Below are positions 55,152-64,000 of a DNA stretch of 64,000 nt, one piece after another. The notes beneath the pieces were generated by a model. It had not been told where the DNA came from. It was given only the letters and a program-made list of their open reading frames with translations, and ran no database searches. A program made the position numbers and the translations under genes. The DNA is from Hyaloscypha bicolor E (taxonomy: Eukaryota > Ascomycota > Leotiomycetes > Helotiales > Hyaloscyphaceae), in NCBI RefSeq assembly GCF_002865645.1, contig NW_020194554.1:1240001-1304000 (forward strand), given 5' to 3'. Each line of letters begins with the position of its first letter. The first letter of the stretch is position 1.

Positions 55152-56234
55152 TCATAATATCGTACACACGCCATCCTTCTTCTTCCGTCGTGATCTGTGT
55201 GGTCGCCGGCGCTCTCTTCGATGATACACGACGTCTTCTTCCAGACTCGGCGTTGTTGTGTTGTCCTTGCGAATGATCTGCCGGCAGAGATCTATGAAGA
55301 CTTCATCCACATTTGCTTGACTGAGATTAGCATTGCGTCTTAACTTCAAGACAAAAACTTACCCCGCCGCCGCGCAGATGTTTCGTAATAGGGAGCATTT
55401 CCCCAGCTCTGTGAGACGGTAAATGCTCTCTGCCGTGTCACTACTCGGTCTTCTTCAAGGTCTGACTTGTTGCCAACAATAACGATAGGGACGTTCTCGT
55501 CATCTTTGATGCGGATGATCTGCTCTCGGAGCTCTTGAAGTTCGGCAAGGCTGCTTTGGCTGGTAATGGAAAAGACGAGGAGGAAGCCTTGCCCTGTCTT
55601 CATGTACAACTCTCTAGGGCGGTGATCAGTACTCCGACGTCTTTTCTTGCCACCAAATCGCGGAACGTCGTACCTCATCGCCGCTGTCAAGAGTCAGTGC
55701 ATGGTCACGTGATTGCCATATTTCTTGAACTCACTGAACTGTTCTGTGCCAGCTGTATCCAATCTGCATTTTGTGAGCCACATGTCGCCGTCTCAATGGA
55801 GAATCCTACATCTCAAGCATGCATTGACGACCCTGGCACTACGCATCAGTCACTGCAGCACAGACACGGGACACCTCGACAGCGAACTCACATCGACCTC
55901 GATTTGCTTCCGGTACGAGTCCTCAATCGTGGGATCATAGCTCTCGATCCAGACATTCTGGACGAATTGTGCTGGCAAGATGGTCAGGACAAGGCCCATC
56001 AAGGGGGTGGCGAACCTTACCAGTGAGGCACGATTTGCCCACTCCGCCTAGAATTGCAGAGATTGTCAGCTGAGAGACTCGGTCTCCTGAACGAGAGAAG
56101 TCACCCACCCGCGCCCAAAACGACGATGTGATAGTCTCTCCTGTGCACATTGTGTCGTTAGCTCGGGCGTCAACTCCCCCATACTCTCCAACGTCTTGCC
56201 AAACGAGTTACCTTTGCGAGGTCCTAGCTGACAT
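55152..56234 (-). CDS. rsr1: Ras-family GTPase, Rsr1/Bud1 (Rap1-like)
   Basis: A membrane-anchored small GTPase that in yeasts directs bud-site and polarity-site choice through Cdc42. Nine exons (23, 32, 27, 80, 23, 29, 10, 251 and 164 nt) sum to 639 nt, 212 residues, with every phase consistent. All G motifs are present: [17 protein letters not shown] (effector region), [16 protein letters not shown] and ETSA. The C terminus is polybasic ([12 protein letters not shown]) and ends CTIL, a CAAX box whose final Leu favours geranylgeranylation. Introns: 56141-56211, 56048-56108, 55972-56020, 55833-55891, 55764-55809, 55684-55734, 55614-55673 and 55316-55362. Exon 7 is a 10-nt microexon. Confidence 0.95.
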
Positions 56235-59200
56235 TTTTGCACTGGTTGCCGCTGTCGCAGCAAACTCTCACCCACGGCCTTGCCTGGACGCCCTCCAGCC
56301 TCAGCGAGCACCGTCCCTGCTGCTGGTGTCGACTCGACGCTCTCGCACCCCTCTGATCCGGGTTCTTTCGTTTTCGCAGCGCAGATGACATGTATGACCA
56401 TTCCCAGGAGAGGAACCAGAAAACTTCGAGTGCCAATGCACGGTTGAGCCGACCCGCTCGTTGCTGGGCTTTCCGAATCTCGTGGTTTAGGAGCTACCGC
56501 CGCTGGAGACGGCCACAAACAAACATCAAAATCGAAATCAGAATACCTCTCTCTGCTCTGGGTAGGCAAGAGGGAAGGCAGCAGCGGATGGGCCGTTTGA
56601 TCAGGAGGATTTGACAGGCTGCATGTCTTACTATGCATTTATACAGCTCCTCTTGTGGCGACTACGGCCTCTGCCCCCCCCTCAAGGCAGTGAGAGGCCC
56701 CAGTCCTCTCCTTCGACGCCGGTGCGCACACAACTCTGGCCACGAACACGACCTCAATCTCCAGACTCCCAGACTCCCGTCCGTCCTCTTTGGTCTCTTT
56801 GCCTCGGGCGCTCTTGCTCACTCACTCCAATGGGGGTACCTCGAGATGCGCAGAGATTCGATAGCCTGGACGGTAGGAGGCCGTCGTCCGCCAATGTTCT
56901 CGCACCGCTGCTCTGGCCGTATCCGACAGGCCAGGCAGGCCAGGCAGCCCTGTCCTCTGGGCTTAAACCTGACGTGTGGGAAGCCCCAGCAGCGCCAAGG
57001 CGCACTCAGCCATAGGGGAAGAAGAACTCGCTACCCGACTCGCGGCGTTGGGCGTTGCCGCGAAGGTGCAAGCGACCCTTGCTGGCCATGACAACGTCTG
57101 GTGCGCGCTCTCCTATTATCTCCCTTTCTGCCCATGCCACGATGCTTTTTCCTCGTGTTGCGTGAATCATAAAGTATAGTTCTGCATGTCAGCATCTATC
57201 CTTGTGCCGGTGGAAGATGACGCAAGTTCCTCGCAACAAAATGTGTGATACGAGTCACGTGCTCATCTCATCTCCAATAACTGTTTCGTTCTGTTTCGTT
57301 CTTCAGCGGGAAGTGGGCCCAGTGGCGGTGGTGCCATTTTGTGGATGCAATAATACTACTGTATCTTGTATATTTTTGATACCGTGCAGTCCCCCCACGA
57401 GGCTGTCATGTTCTATAAATGGATTTTCCGTTTTGCAGAGTACCGAATTCTTGGTTCGCAGATCCTCAACCACTCAATCCTTCCCGCAGGGGGAAGGATC
57501 AGTGGTGGATATTTGTCTTCTATTAGAGCCCAGGCAACTCAAACATCCTTTTAATCTGGCATCCCGATTGCTGAAATGAGGAACGTCTCCCCTCCGCCAA
57601 CTAGCCAACTATATATCAAAGCAGATTCATTCGGGTATCAGAAAAAGTGGCCGAGATCAAGAAAGTGATTGTCGTCTCCTATAAGTCCATTCGAAGTGTA
57701 TACTGCCTAGGCTTTCTGGAACAAGCTCAATAATGTTGTTTGCAGGCGAAATCACAGCCTCAAATCAGAGCGAGAAATTTCTTTGGCCTTGACACCACAA
57801 ACACAAGTATTAAATTTTGTTCGAGGGTTATCATTGTTGCTGGGGTTCTAAGCACAAGATGGGTCTAAAGCTTCGAAGAAGCAATAGCATGCCAAAATTC
57901 AGAATTTAGAAGCTGACAGGTTTGCATCAGTCCAAGTATGCCATCAAAAGCTTGTGTGTAAAATAAAGTACTTGGTAACAGTCTTTGTAAGGTTACAGAA
58001 TTTTTTTTTTTTCAAGCAGTGGTGAGGCCTTGTGATCCAGGTAAGACTAGATACCTGTGCCCAAATGTCTGAGTAAGGTCTGAATTCACATTCCCTCCTG
58101 TGGAGTGTTGAAATAAACTGGGGCATTCAAAGGGCTCTTAAGAAATGTGCTTTGGGTTCGTGAATGTCCCCAAATGAATTGGACATTGACAACCTCAAGA
58201 CCATGACTCTATGCCTCACAAGAACTAGACATTGAAAGCAAAAAGTGCCCTGAAACTCTGTGAACTTTCAGCATTTCTTTCTTCAAAGACCAATAAAACC
58301 ATTTAGAAAGCCAGTTAGAATAAGCAAAATGTCATTCAGACTTGCTATGTTGCTCAAGTATCTCGAGATTCTCCTCTTTACTGCCTTTATCCTATGTTGA
58401 GATATTTGACGTGCAAGCACAGATCTTGAAGCTAATATCTCGCCATCGGGAGGGGCAGGTTCATAATTGTAGATAAATAAGTTTTGTCAAAAATTGCCAA
58501 CGTTGCTTGCGAGCAGGGAGTTGCTCTACAACCTTTCGAAGTGCTAGCACGGATCTCGACGTCGAAAATGATTTCATTGAAGGGGGGCAGTCTCATAATC
58601 TAAGAAAAGTAATTTCATTCCAAATTGCCACACTTGCTCGCTTGCAGAGAGTCCTTCCGCAACGTCTTCATTTCATTAGCGCTAACATCTCGAATGTCAT
58701 GACATGTTATGCTAACAGCAAACAGCAAATTAGTACAAGAAACCCAAAAAATTCAAAAAACTATCCTCAAAGGAGTATTGCCGTGTAGTTTTCGAGTAAA
58801 CCGCCTGCATATATACTTACAAAAAACAAAAAATAGCCAAATTTGCCTAGTGTGACCAGGAGGAATGTTCAGGGGCCAATTGGATCTTGTGTCCACAAAA
58901 GGTAGGGAGCTAATCTCAATTCGCAGAAGAGTTCTCCAATAGTACACCAAGTGTCTAGCACCACCTATTTTTTGCGGCATTTTCCCTTGATGTTTAGGAA
59001 TCCATATATTTTTGTCACCCACCACGAGGACTGATTATTTAAAGTCCTTGGCCATAACGCAACTTTTGGGTATCACGCAGGCACTTCCAACAAGTTCCCT
59101 CGTGAGATTCTAACACAGCAGACTTGCGCAGTACTTTCCAACGGTGTGCAGAGTTTTGCAGCAGAGCGCAGACTAAATGATGTGAACGATAATTGGCAGA

Positions 59201-59277
59201 TGCTTCCATTATCAAAACGCCAACCTTATGTACAACGGCTTCAGGCTATAACCACAACTCCCGCCGGCATCCCGAGT
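56235..59277. other. 3 kb gene-poor region upstream of rsr1
   Basis: The left kilobase (rsr1 promoter) is GC-richer with many overlapping ORFs and no family match. The part 57700-59000 is AT-rich and contains a diverged tandem duplication (58415-58670). Confidence 0.4.
58415..58670 (+). repeat. Diverged tandem duplication, about 127-bp unit
   Basis: Unit one begins GCAAGCACAGATCTTGA and contains GGTTCATAATTGTAGA, AAAATTGCCAACGTTGCT and TTGCGAGCAGGGAG. Unit two begins GCTAGCACGGATCTCGA and contains GTCTCATAATCTAAGA, CAAATTGCCACACTTGCT and GCTTGCAGAGAG in the same order. A third partial start may follow near 58680. Confidence 0.55.
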
Positions 59278-59569
59278 TCATTCGTCATCATAGCCAGCTA
59301 AAGGTTTTCTGGGACTCGTTGGAACTGCAAAATCGTGTGATTAGCACCCTGCCTTTGAAGCTATGCCATCTCAAGATCGTACCTGGATACGTGAGGGGAA
59401 TCTCCGGTCTCTTTGGATCTCCCAGCCTGGTTCGGATTGGCGGCACCGTGAAGACCAACACAGGTCCCAAGCTCCCAATGACTATCGAGTAGAAGATGGC
59501 CGGCTTCTCAATGGCAGCCCATCGCAGGTACCGGAAGGGTTGCGAGAAGAATCGTGGATAGGCCGACAT
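59278..59569 (-). CDS. NADH:ubiquinone oxidoreductase 9.5 kDa subunit (NUXM-type)
   Basis: A small accessory subunit of mitochondrial complex I. Two exons give 77 residues: SQPFRYLRWAAIEKPAIFYS, a membrane segment (IVIGSLGPVLVF), then TVPPIRTRLGD and, after the 58-bp intron 59325-59382, VPTSPRKPLAGYDDE. This order and the YDD(E) end are typical of the fungal 9.5 kDa subunit. I chose the ATG at 59569 (MSAYPRFF); an upstream GTG or TTG start is not needed. Divergent from wbp1. Confidence 0.92.
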
Positions 59570-59853
59570 CGTGTCTAGACGGATTAGCAGATGCTTGCAG
59601 CTCGGATATGATGTGCGCCTACCCAATTGGCGGTCTCAAACCTCCCTTCAAATCTCGAGTGGTTTTGCGGATTGTTACGCGGCCTGGAGATTTCGGGTGC
59701 TTGAACGTTCGAGGTGAAGTGGGCTCGGAAGCCATCACGTGCACACTATCGTAGTGGAACCCCTGCGCAGGAAATGTCTTGGCATTGCATAGGTGTTCCT
59801 AAAGCTTCAGGACGCGCAACTGTCACCGAAATTCTTACAACAACGACAACGAC
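59570..59853. promoter_or_regulatory. Divergent promoter, complex I subunit / wbp1
   Basis: These 284 bp separate two outward-facing start codons. No specific site identified. Confidence 0.5.
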
Positions 59854-61440
59854 ATGCGGTGGCTACTTTCTTTTCTTCTGCTGGGGCTTCTGTCCGTGGT
59901 ACACGCGGTGAGCTCTAGTGGAAACAAATTGTTGGTAGTACTGGAGGAATTGGCGGACAAGGCGAAATACTCGAAATATCTGGCGGACCTGGAGAGTGCG
60001 TATATTTCCTGAGAAGTCTTCTTCTGTGCTACATACTAATTCTTCCTCAAAAACAGGCAGAGGATTTAAAACCACAATCGAATCACCAAAAGCTGAAAAG
60101 ATTGCATTGTTCGAGCTGGGCGAGAGAGCTTATGACCACCTCCTCCTGTTACCAGCAAAGTCGAAAGGTATGGCACGTTGCGCAATGGAATACAAGAATG
60201 GAATCTGATTTTAATAGGCCTTGGACCAAATCTCACACCTAAGCTTCTCCTCGATTTCATCAATGCTGGCGGAAATATCCTGCTAACCCTCGACTCTACC
60301 CACCCAACTCCCTCCGCCCTGGTATCACTCCTCCTTGAACTCGATATCCACCTACCTACAGATCGCAATGCCCTCGTGGTGGATCACTTCAATTTCGACA
60401 CACTCAGCGCCGCAGAAAAACATGATGTGGTTCTCGTTCCCCGACCAGACGCCCTTCGGCCAGACGTGAAGAACTTCTTCAAGGGAGACGGTAAAGGTGG
60501 AGAAGTCATTGCTTTCCCAAGAGGCGTTGGACAGACCTTAGGCAACACGAGTCCACTATTGACCCCAATTCTTCGAGCTCCTCGCACTGCCTACTCATAC
60601 AATCCTAAGGACGATGTGGATGGAGTGGAGGACCCATTCGCAGTCGGAACGCAACTCTCCTTGATCACCACAATGCAAGCAAGGAATTCAGCACGCTTCA
60701 CTGTTATTGGTGCAGCTGAGATGCTGGAGGATGCTTGGTTTGATGCCAAGGTTAAGCGCAGTGTTGGCATGGGTGGTGTTGGAAGTGATGCGAAGCAGGT
60801 GAAGACTTCCAACCAAGCTTTCGTCAAGGAGGTTACAGGATGGACATTCAACGAGATTGGTGTTTTGAAGGTTGGGAAGATTGAGCACTACCTCAATGAA
60901 GTTGGAGTCAAGAGCAACGTCACTAACCCAAAGATTTATAGAGTGAAGAACGATGTGGTAAGTTGTCTCACGCAATGCTGCTTTATGTTAGGCTAATTTG
61001 GGGTTTAGACATACAACATTGAACTCTCGGAATGGTCTTGGGATCACTGGGAAGCATTTACTCCTCCCACTGGTGATGTGGTCCAATTAGAATTCTCCAT
61101 GCTGTCACCCTTCCACCGCCTCCCTTTGAAGGTTGCTAGCACCACCAAAACCTCTACGACCTACACTACAAGCTTCAAGCTCCCAGACCAACACGGCATC
61201 TTCAACTTCAAGGTCAACTACAAGCGACCATTTTTCTCCAATGTGGAGGAGAAGAACACTGTTACCGTCCGCCACTTTGCGCACGACGAGTGGCCAAGGA
61301 GTTGGGTTATTAGCGGTGCATGGCCTTGGATTGCAGGTATCGGAGTTACAGTTACAGGATGGGTGGCGTTTGTTGCACTTTGGCTTTGGAGCAAGCCTGT
61401 GCCGTTGAAGTTGACGACTTCCGGGAGGAAAATACAGTAG
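59854..61440 (+). CDS. wbp1: Oligosaccharyltransferase subunit Wbp1 (OST48)
   Basis: An essential subunit of the ER oligosaccharyltransferase that transfers glycans to Asn in N-X-S/T sites. The 474-residue product begins with a signal peptide (MRWLLSFLLLGLLSVVHA), then a luminal domain (LLVVLEELADKAKYSKYL; DHLLLLPAKSKGLGPNLTP; ILLTLDSTHPTPSA) and a C-terminal membrane span (WPWIAGIGVTVTGWVAFVAL). The short cytosolic tail ends RKIQ, with Lys at -3 like an ER-retrieval signal. Introns are 59996-60056, 60168-60217 and 60958-61008; phases agree. Length matches the family. Confidence 0.96.
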
Positions 61441-63233
61441 ACATGCACGGAACTGGGTTGGGAATCTGTATCTGTATGATGAAAATAAAAGTGTATAGGG
61501 CATAGATGCAGTGTCATTAAAGTTTGGGCAATTTAGCAATTTATAGGTTTCATCTGAAGTTCGTTTCGTCTGAATTTTAGGAGGCGATCAGATATCGTTT
61601 TATGCCCATTGGTTTCCTACCCATCTGTTAAAGTCCCTTTACGCCAAGTGGTACTTTATTGTGTGATCAGCTACCTACAAGATGAGTGCTTTAATTTTCC
61701 TCTCAAGACGAGAGGGATGAACGTTACAACATCTGTCTATCTCAAAGGCTACTTCCAAAGTGGTCTTAACTCTGTCCGTCGATATTTCCCCAAGCGTGCT
61801 GCACAATTACGCAGAAGCCAAATTCTTCAGCATGGCGTGCTCAAAACACTGTCTCATGACATTATTGGTAACTTCTCGCTGCAGTAGATTTGCTTCCAAT
61901 GAGGTCTTCTATTTTGAGACACTGTGGCCGGGAAGTCTGGTTGGCATCACCCTCACCAGACAATACGACAAGCTCATTGGATCTTCTCCCTGCCCCCTTT
62001 ATTACGCGAAAGTAATTCAACACAACAAGCTGAACTGAAAAACAGAAGTTATGTCGGTGAAGGGGAGCTTACGAAGGTCGTCCAATTCGCTAAGCGAGGG
62101 CGGGCACAATCTTGACCCTCGCAATATAGAAATACTCATAATTCCGTATTATATTTAATTATTAAGAAAATTCTATAAAGTTAGATCTGCCTCTTTTCTA
62201 TTCACAAAGCTATTTCAAAGAATTTTAAGCGTTGAGTCGAGATTTGGTTTAATTTTCTAAAAGTAGCGATTTTGGTGTTCCTCGTGTTTTAGCGGGTGGA
62301 CGATTTTTAATGCTGCCCGCCTTTGTATATCAATTCTTCGATGGTTTGCTGTCGACTGTCGGATGGTGGCCGCCATCGCGGGTCCTCTCAACCTCCCTTC
62401 ACTAGACATGGCTTTAAAAGTTCTGTCCTCTCCCCCAAGTCCTCCACCACTCCTTCCTCCACCAAAGAAACCCAAAATTCGTGCACTCGTAAGACGAGCA
62501 CCTACCTCACAAAAGCCTTCCGCATCATAATGCAGCAATACAATGGAGTTGTCCTTCCGAAAGGGCATTTCTGGCCCAATCCTATCGATCCTTGTATGTA
62601 TCCCGGATATCTCTGTTCACCTGAGTTCGTGGCTGCATAATTAATAATCGAAGTCTATGGGAAATGATCCCCGTTCTTGTACAGGGGGGAATACTATGCT
62701 GGGGAGTATTTTGGGATTTCTGGTGTTGTTATTTGCAGCTTTGGATTCGGAAGTCTTTATTTGATTTCAGGAAGACTAGTGAACAATGATGAGACATTCA
62801 ATACAAAGGAAGTGCAGTGTAGCTTAGAATTAAGGTAGCATATTCTAACGGATTATAATAGGAATGTTAAGAATCAGGCGTCCGCTCTATCCAGTTGAAG
62901 CAGTGTGACAGCGTAGACGATTCTCATCAGGTGCCCAACTTTGCTCGATCTTTTTCTTCAATAACGATTCACGTTGCAAGTCATAGTCAACAGGATATGG
63001 AGTGTTGTGTAACAGAATGAAGAAAAACCCTAGACGGACAGCAAGATAAACAATGATTATCCCTTCGTCCGCTGAGACATTGCCACATTAGCGGCCGCAC
63101 ATGAATATCCCTAATTCGGCCGGAACATAATCATATATTTCTCTACTCAAACCGTAAAATTACCGCCAAAGAAAGTCTATAGTGGTATCCGAGTCATAAA
63201 CATCATCCTACAACATGTATCGTTACTCCACCT
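61441..63233. other. Convergent region without a recognised gene
   Basis: AT-rich in parts (62130-62260). Short ORFs only; none has a family resemblance. Confidence 0.4.
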
Positions 63234-64000
63234 CTACGCAGCTCCAATCTTCACACCACCCTTCGCAACCTCAACATCACTATTGCTGGAACTCTGCGCA
63301 GGGGCCTCAGTATCCTTCTCCCTCTGCTGCTTGCGCATCTTCCTCTTACTCCCAATCCCACCCAACCCCTCCATCGCCTCCTTAAACGTGAACGCCGGGT
63401 TGAAAACATTCAACGCAAAGCAAGCCACCACAACCATCACGCCCTCAAACCCCACAAACAGCCATTGCCTCTTGATAAGTGCGCCCTGCCAGCCCTCCCC
63501 AAGCTCCGCAACTCTGTACACGCTTCGCCAGAATATGCAAATTGTGGCCAAGGTCAAGCCGGTCAGGAAGCCCTTGAATCGCCAGCCGCCGCGGAGATGC
63601 TTGTACAGCGGGTTTTGGTCAAAGGCGTCTTCGCCCATGGATTTGTAGCGCTTGAAGGTGCGGAGCGCGAAGTCGGTGCAGAGGGTCATGAAGATTAGGA
63701 GGGTGAAGACCTGGAAAGCGAGGCCCGCCACCATGATATTGTCGCCAGTCTTGACGCTTCTGTTCTGGTGGGAGGCGACGGATGCCATGCCGCCGCCTGT
63801 AGCTTGGAGCAATAAGGAGAAGAAATCGCAGGGGATGAACTGGGGGAAAATAGGATTAGCTTCGAAGGCGTGAGATGAGGGGGGTCAACTTACAATTCTG
63901 GTGTAAGCTTCTGGACTTATTCTAGAGTTCTCGGGCCCGAACGCATATACAACTCTTCTCAAGCATAGGTATATGCCTCCAGCCATAAAAGCAGGAGCTA
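63234..64000 (-). CDS. RTA1-like seven-span membrane protein, 5' part outside window
   Basis: A member of the fungal lipid-translocating exporter (RTA1/RTM1/Rsb1) family, linked to resistance to lipid-like toxic compounds and export of sphingoid bases. The visible C-terminal part has the family order: YLCLRRVVYAFGPENSRISP, then FIPCDFFSLLLQATGGGMAS, then GLAFQVFTLLIF, IFWRSVYRVAELGEG and WLFVGFEGVMVVVA. A cytosolic charged tail (KRKMRKQQREK) follows, ending at 63234. One 54-bp intron (63840-63893) precedes FIPCDFF. The start codon lies beyond 64000. Confidence 0.93.

Noticed and set aside
1..64000. A secondary-metabolite cluster, CRISPR array, NLR/heterokaryon-incompatibility gene or intact transposase
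   Set aside because: No polyketide or peptide synthase, array, NACHT/HET domain or transposase/reverse-transcriptase motif could be recognised on either strand.

Overview
The window is nuclear DNA of a filamentous ascomycete (Pezizomycotina). The evidence is intron-dense genes whose introns mostly run 44-71 bp with CTAAC/CTRAY branch sites, and orthologues of typical filamentous-fungal proteins (ApsA/Num1, Whi3, Mzm1, zuotin, Wbp1, RTA1-like). The protein flavour suggests Leotiomycetes, but that is a weak guess. It is an ordinary housekeeping neighbourhood broken by gene-poor stretches that hold decayed genes and repeats.

Layout. 0.8-4.5 kb: importin-7/8-type karyopherin (Nmd5/Sxm1), minus. 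7.4-8.5 kb: splicing factor Cwc24, minus. 9.4-14.1 kb: cortical PH-domain protein ApsA/Num1, plus. 14.8-15.1 kb: small cysteine-rich protein. 15.9-17.3 kb: zuotin, minus. 17.6-18.2 and 18.3-20.0 kb: two unrecognised proteins, one with internal repeats. 20.2-20.7 kb: Mzm1. 21.4-22.6 kb: splicing factor Slt11. 23.1-24.3 kb: Erg6. 27.7-29.3 kb: unrecognised gene with a 631-bp repeat-filled intron. 31.6-33.7 kb: POT peptide transporter. 34.6-36.05 kb: a gene broken by many lesions. 36.3-37.5 and 37.7-39.0 kb: divergent SDR and FAD oxidoreductase. 41.5-43.2 kb: Whi3. 47.9-52.5 kb: an island of decayed sequence (a histone H3-like pseudogene, an ORF with stop and frameshift, a coiled-coil remnant) with a tRNA-Gly-like locus. 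53.1-54.6 kb: PQ-loop membrane protein. 55.2-56.2 kb: Rsr1/Rap1-type Ras GTPase. 59.3-59.6 kb: complex I 9.5 kDa subunit. 59.9-61.4 kb: Wbp1/OST48. 63.2 kb to the edge: RTA1-like membrane protein, cut by the window end.

The genes do not form a pathway cluster. Several share short divergent intergenic spaces (193 to 930 bp). Two spliceosome factors (Cwc24, Slt11) lie 13 kb apart.

The most interesting signal is a pair of near-identical introns (126 and 127 bp) in two unrelated genes on opposite strands, cwc24 and the small Cys-rich gene. Both carry a 10-bp terminal inverted repeat and an internal hairpin, as introner-like elements (mobile introns) do. Other points of note are the 120-bp degenerate repeat around and inside a 631-bp intron, the H3-like pseudogene with a longer loop 1, very small exons (4, 10, 11, 14 and 17 nt) in three genes, an inferred GC-AG intron, and a tRNA-Gly(TCC)-like gene with an intron but a poorly paired acceptor stem. 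All splice sites were read by eye and checked for frame, not against transcripts.
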